Positions 38,663-49,179 of a DNA stretch of 64,000 nucleotides are shown here, piece after piece; position 1 is the stretch's first letter; each line of letters begins with the position of its first letter. Under the pieces are notes generated by a model. The model was not told where the DNA came from and ran no database searches. It saw only the letters and a list, made by a program, of their open reading frames with translations. The stretch comes from Zygotorulaspora mrakii (taxonomy: Eukaryota > Ascomycota > Saccharomycetes > Saccharomycetales > Saccharomycetaceae). Both the position numbers and the translations under genes were made by a program. The stretch spans positions 124,001-188,000 of the forward strand of contig NC_050725.1 of NCBI RefSeq assembly GCF_013402915.1. Direction: 5' to 3'.

Positions 38663-39238
38663 ATGTCTGAACACACTGTGAGAAGGAAACTGGTCATAAT
38701 TGGGGATGGGGCTTGCGGAAAGACTTCTTTACTCTATGTGTTCACGCTTGGAAAATTTCCAGAGGAGTACCATCCTACGGTATTCGAGAATTATGTGACA
38801 GATTGCAGGGTAGATGGGATCAAAGTGACGTTAACGTTGTGGGATACTGCAGGTCAGGAAGAGTACGAGCGTTTGCGTCCATTTTCATATTCTAAGGCCG
38901 ACGTAATACTGATAGGATTTGCAGTTAATGATCATGAATCACTGATACACGCTAGGACAAAATGGGCCGAGGAGGCACTTCGATATTGTCCTGATGCACC
39001 TATAATCTTGGTTGGTCTCAAAAGAGATCTAAGAAATTTAAAGCCTGGAGATTCCAAGTACATGGATTTGGTTAGCCATGAAGAAGCTCAACAGGTAGCA
39101 AGACAGATTGGCGCCAAAAAACTATTGGAATGCAGCGCACTGACAGGCGAGGGTGTGGACGATGTTTTTGAAATGGCTACAAGAACAAGCTTACTGGTGA
39201 ACAAAGAGCCCGGAAAGCAGTGCTGTGTAATTTCATGA
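38663..39238 (+). CDS. RHO2: Rho-family GTPase Rho2
   Basis: The 191-residue GTPase (reference 192) shows P-loop GDGACGKT, the Rho effector region YHPTVFENYV, DTAGQEEYERLRP, the Rho insert (LKPGDSKYMDLVSHEEAQ) and ECSALTGEGV. It ends in CCVIS: a CaaX box CVIS for prenylation and a second Cys for palmitoylation. Rho2 acts at the plasma membrane in cell polarity and microtubule assembly, overlapping with Rho1. Order NST1-RHO2-TOP2 equals YNL091W-YNL090W-YNL088W. The ATG at 38663 is first in frame and gives the normal N-terminus. Confidence 0.95.
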   Translation: MSEHTVRRKLVIIGDGACGKTSLLYVFTLGKFPEEYHPTVFENYVTDCRVDGIKVTLTLWDTAGQEEYERLRPFSYSKADVILIGFAVNDHESLIHARTKWAEEALRYCPDAPIILVGLKRDLRNLKPGDSKYMDLVSHEEAQQVARQIGAKKLLECSALTGEGVDDVFEMATRTSLLVNKEPGKQCCVIS

Positions 39239-39972
39239 GATAGATATGCATTATTTTTCCTTACTATCCGCATCATTGTATGTAATCATTTTAAGAGGTA
39301 AAGTGTAAGTGCAATGGAAAAGGTGTGATCTGCTTGTAATTTTTGGTGCAGATCTCATGCTGATACGTAATAATTCAATAGTCGAACCACCACGTACAAT
39401 TCAAAAAAAAGTATAATAGAGAGATAGCAATCCCGCTCTCCGAAGAATTAAACAAGAGTGAGAAGTTTGTGATTGCATTTATTCCCATAAGAAATTTGCT
39501 ATCGTTCATTTTAGAGAAATCATCAGGTGAATAACCTGGACATTTTAACGGCAACAGAATAGCTATCGAGATGCGATAGCAAAATTAATGATCAGTAGCA
39601 GTAAAAGAGCTCTAATATTACCCATCTTTGTTTCGGGATATGTGTCAGGGCACGCTGAGAAAGAACAAAATTAATGTATAGTCAAAGGCGAAAGTAAGCA
39701 GAGCACCACTCAATTTTTTACTTAATAAGATCTCGCAAAGTTTTATAGAGCGAGAGCGTCTATTGCTTAAAAGGATATGCCCGAATAGCTAATAGATATT
39801 GTCAATGTTTTTCTTTATTACGTCGTCTCCTAAAGCGATATATCTATAACAATGGAGCAGAAAAAATCTTTCTTATAAAGTGCATTGGCACAGGTTCTCT
39901 CATTCTTCGTGAGCCATTGTATAGTTCCTTTAAATTCATCTTTATTGGAATAGTTGTGTGACTAAAAAAACT
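39239..39972. other. Intergenic region RHO2 / tRNA-Asn, with a small hairpin
   Basis: 734 bp without a protein gene. A perfect 7-bp inverted repeat GCTATCG / CGATAGC with a 5-nt loop lies at 39562-39580, and another GCTATCG copy sits near 39500. No snoRNA boxes or LTR ends were recognised. Confidence 0.5.
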
Positions 39973-40046
39973 CGACCCCAGTGAGGATTGAACTCACGAT
40001 CTTGCGATTAACAGTCGCACGCCTTAACCAGCTTGGCCATGGAGTC
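39973..40046 (-). tRNA. tRNA-Asn(GTT)
   Basis: The minus strand gives a 74-nt tRNA without intron: acceptor GACTCCA paired with TGGGGTC, D-loop A box (TGGCCAAGCTGGTTAAGG), anticodon arm GCGACTGTTAATCGC with anticodon GTT, and T-arm GTGAGTTCAATCCTCAC with B box. It is nearly the S. cerevisiae tRNA-Asn sequence. Seven A on the plus strand at 39964-39970 form the Pol III T-run terminator. Confidence 0.98.
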
Positions 40047-40386
40047 TCTCTATTTTGATATCAAGTCAAACGCGCATGGTTAAACTTGTTAGTTGTGATC
40101 ATGTTAGAGCATTAAGTCATGGATCTATATGGACGGTGTATCTTTTGGTTTTTAGTAGTACTCTTTCCAGAGGCACCAACGATTAAACTGCTTAGTCTTC
40201 AATTTATTTCTTCCTTGTTTGTCGTGTTTTTTTTTCGCGTTTTGTTTATACTTGGCGGACACTCTTCGATCCATGAAACAAACAAGTGATAAACAGCATT
40301 CATCTTCTCTAATGCTTTAGCCCATCACGTTTCTATCATCTGGGTATTTGAGAATTCTTTATCTGGCATCGGATTCTCTGCATACC
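40047..40386. other. TOP2 promoter region
   Basis: 340 bp between the tRNA and TOP2. It contains T-rich tracts and a TTTTCGCG element at 40232-40239; no gene is seen. Confidence 0.55.
40232..40239 (-). promoter_or_regulatory. SCB-like element in the TOP2 promoter
   Basis: The minus strand reads CGCGAAAA, a match to the SBF (Swi4/Swi6) consensus CRCGAAAA, 148 bp upstream of the TOP2 ATG. The element sits in a long T-run, so a chance match is possible. Confidence 0.3.
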
Positions 40387-43300
40387 ATGACAAAGGAATC
40401 TAAGACTGCCTCTGAGCGGTATCAAAAGATCTCTCAATTGGATCATATTTTGAAGAGACCAGACACGTATATTGGATCAGTAGAATCCCAAGAACAAACG
40501 CAATGGATTTATAATGATGAAAAAGACTGCATGGAAGAAAAGAATGTGAGCATTGTTCCTGGTCTTTTCAAGATCTTTGATGAGATTCTTGTCAATGCCG
40601 CTGATAATAAAGTTCGTGATCCAACAATGAAACGAATTTATGTGACGATAAACTCAGAAGATAACTTAATCGAAGTGAAAAATGATGGTAAAGGGATTCC
40701 TATAGAGATTCACGAGAAGGAAAAAATTTATATACCAGAATTAATTTTTGGTCATCTTTTAACATCCTCAAACTACGACGACGACGAGAAAAAAGTAACA
40801 GGTGGGAGAAACGGATATGGTGCTAAGCTGTGTAATATTTTCTCGACTGAATTCATTTTGGAGACTGCCGATCCATCAACTGGGAAAAAATACACGCAAA
40901 AATGGGAAAGTAACATGAGTAAATGTCACCCCCCAAAAATAACGGCCTTCAAAAGCGGTGGTTCTTTTACAAAAGTATCTTTCAAACCAGATTTGAAGAG
41001 ATTTTCAATGGAGAAATTAGATTCAGATATCTTAGGAGTTATGCGTCGTCGTGTTTATGACATAAATGCGTCTGTTCGAGACATCACAGTTTACCTAAAT
41101 GGTAAATCTCTGAAAATCAGAAGCTTTAAAAACTACGTTGAACTTTACATCAAATCAATTGAGCGTAAAAAACTAGAGGAAAATGGTTCTGAAGATACTG
41201 CTCCTGAGAAGATTCCTAAGATTCTTTACGAAAGGGTGAATGACAGTTGGGAGTTAGCTTTTTGTGTGTCAGATGGTACATTTCAACAAATCTCGTTTGT
41301 CAACTCTATTGCAACGACTTCTGGAGGTACTCATGTTAATTATATAACGGATCAACTTGTTAGAAAAGTGTCCGATTCTCTGAAGAAGGAAAAGAAGTCA
41401 GTTAAACCTTTCCAAATCAAAAACAATATGTTTATCTTCATCAATTGTCTGATTCAAAATCCAGCTTTCACTTCACAAACAAAAGAACAACTAACTTCAA
41501 GGGCTAAAGATTTTGGTTCAGTCTGTGACATTAGCAAAGAATATATCAAGAAAATAATGAATACCGATCTATCATTGAGAATATCTGAAATTGCAACGAA
41601 AAATGATGCTGCGGCGTTAAAGAAGACCGACGGCTCTAGAAAAAACAGGATTACAAGTTATACAAAACTAGAAGATGCTAATAAAGCGGGCACGAGAGAA
41701 GGTCATAAATGTACTTTGGTTTTAACGGAAGGTGATTCCGCCCTGTCCTTGGCAGTCGCTGGGTTGGCAGTTGTAGGAAGAGATTACTATGGCTGCTACC
41801 CGTTGCGTGGAAAGATTTTGAATGTCAGAGAAGCTTCAGCTGATCAGATCTTGAAAAATGCCGAGATCCAAGCTATAAAGAAAATCATGGGGCTTCAGCA
41901 TGCCAAACGGTATGAAAACGCTTCTTCTTTAAGATACGGTCATTTGATGATTATGACAGATCAAGATCATGATGGATCTCATATAAAAGGGCTTATAATC
42001 AACTTTTTGGATAGCTCCTTCCCTGGTTTACTAGATATTCCAGGATTTCTAATTGAGTTCATAACACCAATCGTTAAGGTTACAATAATGAGACCACGTA
42101 GAGATGTTATCTCCTTTTATAATATGCCTGATTATGAGAAATGGAGAGAAGAGGAATCCCATATGTATACTTGGAAACAGAAGTACTATAAAGGTTTAGG
42201 TACATCGACCGCTAGGGAAGTTAGGGAGTATTTCACAGATCTTGATAGACACTTAAAAAAATTCCATTCTTTACAGGACGGTGAAAAAGATTTGATAGAG
42301 TTAGCCTTTTCAAAGAAGAAAGCAGATGACCGTAAAGAGTGGCTACGACAATACGAGCCAGGGACTGTACTGGACTCTACACTATCTGAGATCACAATAA
42401 GTGATTTTATCAATAAAGAGCTCATTTTATTCTCATTGGCCGATAATGTCCGCTCTATTCCAAATGTTCTCGATGGTTTCAAGCCAGGTCAAAGAAAAGT
42501 GTTATATGCTGGTTTCAAAAGAAATTTAAAGTCTGAAATTAAAGTTTCAGAGTTCGCTGCATATGTTTCTGGGCAAACCGCATATCATCATGGTCCAGAG
42601 GCTTTGGAACAAACGATCGTCGGATTAGCACAAAACTTTGTTGGTTCCAATAACATAAATCTTTTAAAACCCAATGGTGCATTTGGTACAAGAGCGACAG
42701 GTGGTAAAGATGCAGCAGCATCAAGGTATATTTACACAGAGCTGAGCAAAATCACCAGAAAGATTTTTCATCCATCAGATGATCCACTATATACATATGT
42801 TCAGGACGATGAATCAACGGTAGAACCGGAATGGTATCTTCCGATTCTCCCAATGGTACTGGTGAATGGTGCTGACGGTATAGGAACTGGGTGGAGTACC
42901 AATATTCCACCATTCAACCCGATGGATATCATCCAAAATATAAAGCACTTAATGGATGATGAAAAAATGGAAGATATGCACCCTTGGTTCAAAGGTTGGA
43001 GCGGGTCAATTGAGAAAATTGAGTCACAAAGATACAGAATGTATGGTAGGATTGAGCAAACAGGCCCAAACATACTGGAAATCACAGAACTACCAGCCCG
43101 TACATGGACATCCACAATAAAAGAGTATTTATTGTTGGGCCTTAGTGGTAGTGAAAAGGTAAAAGCTTGGATAAAAGATATGGAGGAGCAACATACCGAC
43201 ACAATTAGATTTATTATTACTTTGACAAATGAAGAAATGGAAAAGACTAGAAGAATTGGGTTCTACGAAAGATTCAGATTGACTTCCACCATAAGCTTGA

Positions 43301-44685
43301 GTAACATGATTGCTTTCAATGCACAGGGTAGAATTAAAAGATATGAAACAGTGTATGAAATACTGGAGGAGTTTTATTTTGTTAGATTGGAGTACTACCA
43401 AAAGAGGAAAGATTACATGGGAGAAAGACTGCAATGGGAAATTGAGAAACTTTCCTATCAGGTGAAATTCATTAAAATGATAATAGCGAAAAATCTTACC
43501 GTCACCAACAAACCAAGACGTGAAATTATTCTTGAGCTCCAGAATTTAGGTTTTCCAAGAATTGATAAGATCGGAAGGCCTCACTACGAGAAGGTGGAGG
43601 AAAAAATGGATGAAGCAATTCCTAATGAGGATGAAATTGATGATCAAAACTCAGACATAATCAACGGACCCGAAGAAGCTCATGGAACATACGACTATCT
43701 GCTTGGTATGAAAATTTGGGCATTGACCAAAGAACGCTACGAACGACTATTGAAGCAAAAGCAGGAAAAGGAAGCTGAACTTGAAGAGCTTCTCAAATTA
43801 TCAGCAAAAACTCTTTGGTGTAAAGATATTGATGAATTTATTACGTCTTACGAGGAGTTCATGCGATTGGATGAAGAGATAAGAAAAGGTGAAACCTCCG
43901 TGAAGGGTAAAGGTAAAAAGAGAAAGACGAAGTCCAAAGATGATGCCGATTACAATCCTTCAAATAAGCAAAAGAAACAAAAGCTCGCAAAAAACGCAAA
44001 AAAGATAGGTCTAAACATGATAAAAGATGATCCAGATTTTGAGAAAATTATGATCGAACCAAAGCTGCTCACTAAACATAAAAAAGTCTCCAAGCTAAAA
44101 AGTGAAAACCAATCAGATACAACCCCAAAGCCCCCTCCCATTAAACTAGAGGGAGCTACAAGTACAGCATTGGATACACCAGCTTCTTCCACGGTTTTTG
44201 ACAGTAAGATTAAACAAGAAAATCGTGGAGGGGAGAATGGGTTCAGTGCCTTTTCCAGTAGATTTAAGAAGCTAAGCTCTAAATTTGATGATTTAGAAAG
44301 TTCAAAGGAAAATACACCCGGGAGCGCGGATCCTTCTGACACTCAGAGCCTTGATAACGATCAACTTATTGAGAAGCATAGCACCACTGTGACATCAAGT
44401 GCGAATGCTGCCGAGCACCCCGCAAAAAAGACCATTCGCAAAGTCAACTCCAGGAACAAAAAGCCCAAAAGCATTGAATCATCGAGCAGTGATAACGACG
44501 AATCCTTCTCGGATTCTGAAAGGCAAGATGAAGAGGAAAGCATTTTTGTAAAGAGACGACCAAGAGCCTCAAGGGCTTCTGCACCACGGAAGCCACTCAT
44601 TGAAACAATAGACCTGTCAGATGAAAGTTTCATTGAGCCTGACGAGAACAATGAATCAGATGAATCATTCAAAGACGAAGATTAA
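40387..44685 (+). CDS. TOP2: DNA topoisomerase II
   Basis: The 1432-residue enzyme (S. cerevisiae 1428) contains the GHKL ATPase domain (EILVNAADN, NDGKGIPI, ATP loop GRNGYGAK at 140-147). The TOPRIM metal site follows (Glu448 in EGDSA, Asp525 and Asp527 in DQDHDG). The cleavage domain has the active-site Tyr781 (ASRYIYTEL). A long acidic, Ser-rich C-terminal region with basic patches ends in DESFKDED and is a regulated nuclear-localisation tail. The enzyme passes one duplex through another, decatenating chromosomes before anaphase. The frame is open 13 codons upstream to a TTG; the ATG at 40387 (MTKESKTASERYQK) fits the family. A tRNA-Asn gene lies about 340 bp upstream on the other strand. 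Confidence 0.98.
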   Translation: MTKESKTASERYQKISQLDHILKRPDTYIGSVESQEQTQWIYNDEKDCMEEKNVSIVPGLFKIFDEILVNAADNKVRDPTMKRIYVTINSEDNLIEVKNDGKGIPIEIHEKEKIYIPELIFGHLLTSSNYDDDEKKVTGGRNGYGAKLCNIFSTEFILETADPSTGKKYTQKWESNMSKCHPPKITAFKSGGSFTKVSFKPDLKRFSMEKLDSDILGVMRRRVYDINASVRDITVYLNGKSLKIRSFKNYVELYIKSIERKKLEENGSEDTAPEKIPKILYERVNDSWELAFCVSDGTFQQISFVNSIATTSGGTHVNYITDQLVRKVSDSLKKEKKSVKPFQIKNNMFIFINCLIQNPAFTSQTKEQLTSRAKDFGSVCDISKEYIKKIMNTDLSLRISEIATKNDAAALKKTDGSRKNRITSYTKLEDANKAGTREGHKCTLVLTEGDSALSLAVAGLAVVGRDYYGCYPLRGKILNVREASADQILKNAEIQAIKKIMGLQHAKRYENASSLRYGHLMIMTDQDHDGSHIKGLIINFLDSSFPGLLDIPGFLIEFITPIVKVTIMRPRRDVISFYNMPDYEKWREEESHMYTWKQKYYKGLGTSTAREVREYFTDLDRHLKKFHSLQDGEKDLIELAFSKKKADDRKEWLRQYEPGTVLDSTLSEITISDFINKELILFSLADNVRSIPNVLDGFKPGQRKVLYAGFKRNLKSEIKVSEFAAYVSGQTAYHHGPEALEQTIVGLAQNFVGSNNINLLKPNGAFGTRATGGKDAAASRYIYTELSKITRKIFHPSDDPLYTYVQDDESTVEPEWYLPILPMVLVNGADGIGTGWSTNIPPFNPMDIIQNIKHLMDDEKMEDMHPWFKGWSGSIEKIESQRYRMYGRIEQTGPNILEITELPARTWTSTIKEYLLLGLSGSEKVKAWIKDMEEQHTDTIRFIITLTNEEMEKTRRIGFYERFRLTSTISLSNMIAFNAQGRIKRYETVYEILEEFYFVRLEYYQKRKDYMGERLQWEIEKLSYQVKFIKMIIAKNLTVTNKPRREIILELQNLGFPRIDKIGRPHYEKVEEKMDEAIPNEDEIDDQNSDIINGPEEAHGTYDYLLGMKIWALTKERYERLLKQKQEKEAELEELLKLSAKTLWCKDIDEFITSYEEFMRLDEEIRKGETSVKGKGKKRKTKSKDDADYNPSNKQKKQKLAKNAKKIGLNMIKDDPDFEKIMIEPKLLTKHKKVSKLKSENQSDTTPKPPPIKLEGATSTALDTPASSTVFDSKIKQENRGGENGFSAFSSRFKKLSSKFDDLESSKENTPGSADPSDTQSLDNDQLIEKHSTTVTSSANAAEHPAKKTIRKVNSRNKKPKSIESSSSDNDESFSDSERQDEEESIFVKRRPRASRASAPRKPLIETIDLSDESFIEPDENNESDESFKDED

Positions 44686-45048
44686 GTAGCTGCCTAAAAA
44701 CCATTGCTTGTGTTACATATTATCCATATATATTTTTTGCATACAGCCAGTTTCAACGTCTTCTAGAAATCTTGTATCAGCGCGTTCTTTGCGTTTTTTC
44801 TCACAATAAGGGCATACTCTCGCAATTGTCCCTTTTACTTGAAGTGAAAAGGCAACTGAAAAATAAACAGTAGAAAATTCTTACGAAGGTTCAAGAGCCA
44901 CAGGGTGCTGTATCATTAAAACTTAAACTCAACTACTTTTTGAAAACGGCTAACATTGCAATTCCTAGAAATCCCTTGTTCTTTTTTCGTGTACTTAGTT
45001 GTTTCATCTTTGCAAGGAATACCAAAAGAGTGACGATTGCGGCTTACA
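44686..45048. other. Intergenic region TOP2 / tricalbin
   Basis: 363 bp of AT-rich promoter sequence; no further gene or clear element seen. Confidence 0.55.
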
Positions 45049-48000
45049 ATGTCAGGTGAAATAACAGGCAGTGAGGTGATTACGGAGCCAACGAAAGATC
45101 AAACGGCTGTAATAGATGGTCATGATAAACTGGCTCCTTCAGTGCTAAAAGGTGGAAGAGAACATAAGGCAAGTGCAAATATTTCCGATGAAAGAGCTGC
45201 CAAGTTTGGCCAGGGAGAGTCAACCAGAGAAGCCGTTGACGCTTCCTACGTAGGTTGGAAGCAAATAGGTGGATGGCAGGAGAGTGATCAGCTCACTGAC
45301 GCTGACGAGTTGGCCGATTTATCCAAAGATACCTATCTTAATAATATTATTCCAGACAAGTTTTATGGTGACTGGTACCACTGTTTGGGTCTTATTTTGA
45401 TTGGAGGAATATTCTCCTTTCTTATTGGGTTTTTCAAATTTTCATTCGCACCCGTGTTCCCTATTGCGTTAATCACTTCGTTGCTTTATAGAACGTCGTC
45501 GATTGCTTACAGGGCAACACTTAGAAATCAGGTTCAAAAGGAACTGACCGTGCAGAAGATCGAGGACGACTATGAAAGTCTGGAGTGGCTCAATACATTT
45601 TTGGACAAGTATTGGCCACGTTTGGAGCCCACTGTATCGCAAATGGTTACCGGAGAGGTCAATCAAGTATTGCAAACTAATCCTGCCATACCTGCATTCA
45701 TCAAAGCGATATGGATTGATCAATTTACCTTGGGTGTCAAGGCGCCAAGAATAGAAGCCGTGAAGACGTTTCAAAATACGAATTCTGACGTGGTCGTTAT
45801 GGATTGGGTACTTTCCTTTACTCCTCATGATCTATCTGATGTGAATGCGAAACAGTTAAGAAACTACGTTAATCAAAAGGTAGTTGTGAAGGCAAAATTA
45901 TTTGGCTTGACCATTCCTGTTTACCTATCAAATATTTCTTTCAAAGTGGAGACAAGGGTTCGCTTTAAGTTAATGACCCCTTTCCCACATGTTGAGACTG
46001 TGAATTTTCAATTATTGAAAATCCCCGATATTGATTTTGTTGCCAAAGTACTTGGTGACTTTTTATTCAACTGGGAAGTTATGTCTATTCCAGGCTTGCT
46101 ACCAGCAGTCAAGAAATTGGCACAAGTTTATGCAGGTAATATGGTATTACCTCCATTTTCTCTTCAGTTCAATGTTCCTCAATTGTTATCAGGATCTGCA
46201 GTATCCATGGGTGTCCTTGAGATTACTATCAAGAATGTTCGCGGATTGAATCGCTCAACGGGATTACTAGTAAAGTCTATCGATCCATACCTAACTTTTG
46301 AGTTAGGAGGCAAAATCGTTGGTCATACTAGGACTGTCAGAGATACTTTGAATCCTGTGTGGGACGAGACAATTTATATTCTGTTGAATGCATTTACCGA
46401 TCCTTTAACAATTTCAATATACGATAAGAGAGAAAAATTGAAAGATAAATTGATGGGCATTATCGAATATAATTTGACAATTTTGCAAAAGAAAGCATAC
46501 CATAAGAACCTGAAGGCAAACTTCCTGAGAAATTCGAAGCCCGTTGGTTTATTGAACTTTGATATGCGTTTCTTCCCAACTTTGGAAGCTAAGAAATTAC
46601 CTGATGGAACTGTTGAGGCTCAACCTGAATTCAATACTGGTATTACGAAGATCACTATTGAAGAAGCTCGTGGACTAGCAGATGTTGACGAAAAAGTATC
46701 TGCCTATGTGGAGCTCTACGTTAATGCAAAACTAGTTCTCACTACAAGTAAAGCGGCCAGTAAAAATGTTCTATCCTGGAACCAAGGCTATGAAGCGGTA
46801 ATTATGGACCGTAGTAAAACAAGATGCCGGATCGTAATTAAAGATGATAAAGGCGAAACAATTTCAGCTGCAACCCATTCGCTAAACGATTTGGTGGACC
46901 GCACGCAAAGTGATAAAAAAGCAATTCCCTTGCAATCGTCTAAAGGTTTGATAAGCGTTTCCACTATTTGGAAACCCGTCGATTTGGATGTTGGAAACAA
47001 TGCGGTTGCCTACACACCGCCAATTGGTGTGTTGAGAATTTTGCTAAACAAGGCAGAAAACTTGAGAAACCTCGAAAAGGTGGGGAAGATCGATCCTTAT
47101 GCTAGAGTTTTAGTAAACGGATCGGTCAAAGGCAGAACTACCCCACGTTCCCAGACCTTGCATCCTGTGTGGAACCAAGCTGTTTATGTGGCTGTAACTT
47201 CTACTAACCAGAAAGTCTCAATTGAAGTTATGGATGTCGAAACTGTTAAGGAGGATCGTACTCTTGGAACTTTTGATTTGGAGCTGGATGACTTATTTCA
47301 AAAAGGTGCAGATGATAGGTACATCGAAACAATTGACGATGATCCTCGATCTGGCCGGTTAGTTTCTAAAAAGGGAGCAAAGGGCACTGTAACATATTAT
47401 GTTTCATTCTACCCTGCTTTGCCTATTCTCAGCTTAGAAGAAATTGAAGAATTAGGGCAAGTTCATGACAAGAGAAGTAAATTTGAAGAACGTCTCAAGG
47501 AGCAGAAGGGCAAGAAATTGTCAAAGAAAGAGCAGGAAGAGCAGGATGAAGAGGAAATGCTGATCAAAGATATTGAGAGTCTGTATAATAATAAAATGAA
47601 ACTTGATTTCAATGAGTTATTGCAATATAAGTCTGGTGTTTTTGCTGCCTCTATACTCAGTGGAGAGGTGTCTCAAACAGGGCTGTACGTTCAAGCATTT
47701 TTTGATGGTGCAGGTGAACCTAGAATCACTAGCAATAAGATTGCTACAAGAAGTATTCATACAGGTTGGACAGGTGATGTTATGATCAAAGAATTAGAGT
47801 ATTCTGTTACCACTTTCAGGGTGACAAAAGATAAAGATGCTAATAAAGCTGAAGATTGTATTTGTGAAGTTGTTATTCCCACCATTGAGCTCATTAAAAA
47901 CTGTTACTTTAAACCGTCAATCTTGACATTAACTGGTGTTGGATCTGCAAAACTAATGCTTCAAGCGTCTTGGTTCCCTATTGGAGTATCCAAACTGCCT

Positions 48001-48591
48001 CAGGCCGATTTAATCACAAATTCTGGTGACTTAAAAATCATAGCAAAGAGCGCTGAAAGGCTGATTTCAGCAGATACAAATGGATTTTCAGATCCATTTT
48101 TGAAATTCTACTTGAACGACCAAAAGGAAGCCGTTTTCAAGACTAAGCATCAAAAGAAGACTCTTGATCCGACTTGGAATGAGTCCAAAACTATAGAAAT
48201 CCATAATCGTGTCAATGATTACTTACGTATAAAGGTCATGGACTGGGATGCTGCAAATAAAAATGATCAAATTGGTTACGCGATTTTGCCCTTATCAAAA
48301 GTCGATCCTGAGAACCAAACAGATCTGGAAATCGCAGTTGTAGGGGAAGAGGGTGAAGACGGAGGTGTTTTGCACCTCTCATTCGAGTTTTCCCCAAGAT
48401 ACACCCTCAATGTCTTAAAATCTGAAAAGAAAGTGGGAGACATCGCGCAACAGGGGTTAGGAACTGGTCTAAAGGTGGGCACAACCGTGGTTGGTGCTGG
48501 TTTTGGAACAATTGGCAAACTTGGCAGAACTATGTTTGGTGGCAAGAAAAATCATTACGTTGCGCAAGGTGTTTACAACAATGCTATCTGA
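45049..48591 (+). CDS. TCB2: Tricalbin, ER-plasma membrane tether (single TCB1/TCB2 ancestor)
   Basis: The 1180-residue protein (Tcb1 1186, Tcb2 1178) has an N-terminal cytosolic stretch and a hydrophobic hairpin anchoring it in the ER (about residues 107-145: GLILIGGIFSFLIGFF and FAPVFPIALITSLLY). An SMP lipid-transfer domain follows (LEWLNTFLDKYWPRLEPTVS). Then come at least four C2-type domains, starting at GVLEITIKNVRGL, TKITIEEARGL, GVLRILLNKAENL and GDLKIIAKSAERL; the first, third and fourth keep Asp residues of Ca2+-binding loops. Tricalbins tether cortical ER to the plasma membrane. S. cerevisiae has ohnologs TCB1 (YOR086C) and TCB2 (YNL087W); one gene is seen here. Start ATG 45049 (MSGEITGSE) is preceded by an in-frame TTG. 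Confidence 0.93.
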   Translation: MSGEITGSEVITEPTKDQTAVIDGHDKLAPSVLKGGREHKASANISDERAAKFGQGESTREAVDASYVGWKQIGGWQESDQLTDADELADLSKDTYLNNIIPDKFYGDWYHCLGLILIGGIFSFLIGFFKFSFAPVFPIALITSLLYRTSSIAYRATLRNQVQKELTVQKIEDDYESLEWLNTFLDKYWPRLEPTVSQMVTGEVNQVLQTNPAIPAFIKAIWIDQFTLGVKAPRIEAVKTFQNTNSDVVVMDWVLSFTPHDLSDVNAKQLRNYVNQKVVVKAKLFGLTIPVYLSNISFKVETRVRFKLMTPFPHVETVNFQLLKIPDIDFVAKVLGDFLFNWEVMSIPGLLPAVKKLAQVYAGNMVLPPFSLQFNVPQLLSGSAVSMGVLEITIKNVRGLNRSTGLLVKSIDPYLTFELGGKIVGHTRTVRDTLNPVWDETIYILLNAFTDPLTISIYDKREKLKDKLMGIIEYNLTILQKKAYHKNLKANFLRNSKPVGLLNFDMRFFPTLEAKKLPDGTVEAQPEFNTGITKITIEEARGLADVDEKVSAYVELYVNAKLVLTTSKAASKNVLSWNQGYEAVIMDRSKTRCRIVIKDDKGETISAATHSLNDLVDRTQSDKKAIPLQSSKGLISVSTIWKPVDLDVGNNAVAYTPPIGVLRILLNKAENLRNLEKVGKIDPYARVLVNGSVKGRTTPRSQTLHPVWNQAVYVAVTSTNQKVSIEVMDVETVKEDRTLGTFDLELDDLFQKGADDRYIETIDDDPRSGRLVSKKGAKGTVTYYVSFYPALPILSLEEIEELGQVHDKRSKFEERLKEQKGKKLSKKEQEEQDEEEMLIKDIESLYNNKMKLDFNELLQYKSGVFAASILSGEVSQTGLYVQAFFDGAGEPRITSNKIATRSIHTGWTGDVMIKELEYSVTTFRVTKDKDANKAEDCICEVVIPTIELIKNCYFKPSILTLTGVGSAKLMLQASWFPIGVSKLPQADLITNSGDLKIIAKSAERLISADTNGFSDPFLKFYLNDQKEAVFKTKHQKKTLDPTWNESKTIEIHNRVNDYLRIKVMDWDAANKNDQIGYAILPLSKVDPENQTDLEIAVVGEEGEDGGVLHLSFEFSPRYTLNVLKSEKKVGDIAQQGLGTGLKVGTTVVGAGFGTIGKLGRTMFGGKKNHYVAQGVYNNAI

Positions 48592-48763
48592 TTGTCATTT
48601 TTTAGCTAGACTTTCGTTTTTTATATATGTTCCTTTCAAATAGTATGAGACTTAGAAGCAAGAAGCGAGAAAGTTATCGATATAGAAAGCACACTTAAAA
48701 CTAAAAATTAAAAGAGCTAATTAACAGGGCAGCAGCAACATATTGCTCTGACCCCGAGACTCA

Positions 48764-49123
48764 ATGGTGTCTAATAACGGGACAGAGCTCGATCATGATG
48801 GAGAGTCGAAATACGGTACGAACTCCACCGGAGTGCACTCGGTGGAGATGTGCGTATATTCCCTTTTATCAACTGATCTCGATGGTATCTATCAATCGAT
48901 CAACGAACTAAGGGAATCGCAAGCATTGCTAGTTCTGTTTCTGAGAAAATCTCGAGACTCCCTGAAAAAGGAAAACCAGATACTGTACGATGATACCCAA
49001 ATGGATGCTTTCAATTTGAAGATCAAAGATTTAAAAAGAAGGTCAAATGCTCTTTCGCAAAAGCTACGGGAATTAGATGATAGAAGTGAAAGGCTGGTTC
49101 AACAAAATCTGTATGAGAGGTAA
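48764..49123 (+). CDS. SNN1: BLOC-1 complex subunit Snn1 (SNAPIN-like)
   Basis: The 119-residue coiled-coil protein matches S. cerevisiae Snn1 (102) in its core: [34 protein letters not shown], split here by conservative changes, then a heptad-rich region ([17 protein letters not shown]). The first 25 residues are an extra polar leader. Snn1 is part of the yeast BLOC-1 complex on endosomes, which regulates Rab5-type GTPase Vps21 through its GAP Msb3; VPS21 is itself in this window. Order TCB2-SNN1-MKT1 equals YNL087W-YNL086W-YNL085W, with OST3 inserted. The gene is convergent with OST3 (56 bp). Confidence 0.92.
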   Translation: MVSNNGTELDHDGESKYGTNSTGVHSVEMCVYSLLSTDLDGIYQSINELRESQALLVLFLRKSRDSLKKENQILYDDTQMDAFNLKIKDLKRRSNALSQKLRELDDRSERLVQQNLYER

Positions 49124-49179
49124 AAGGTTTACATGACTGTGTATCTAGGTGCTAAATATATTCGAACATCTAGAGGTTT

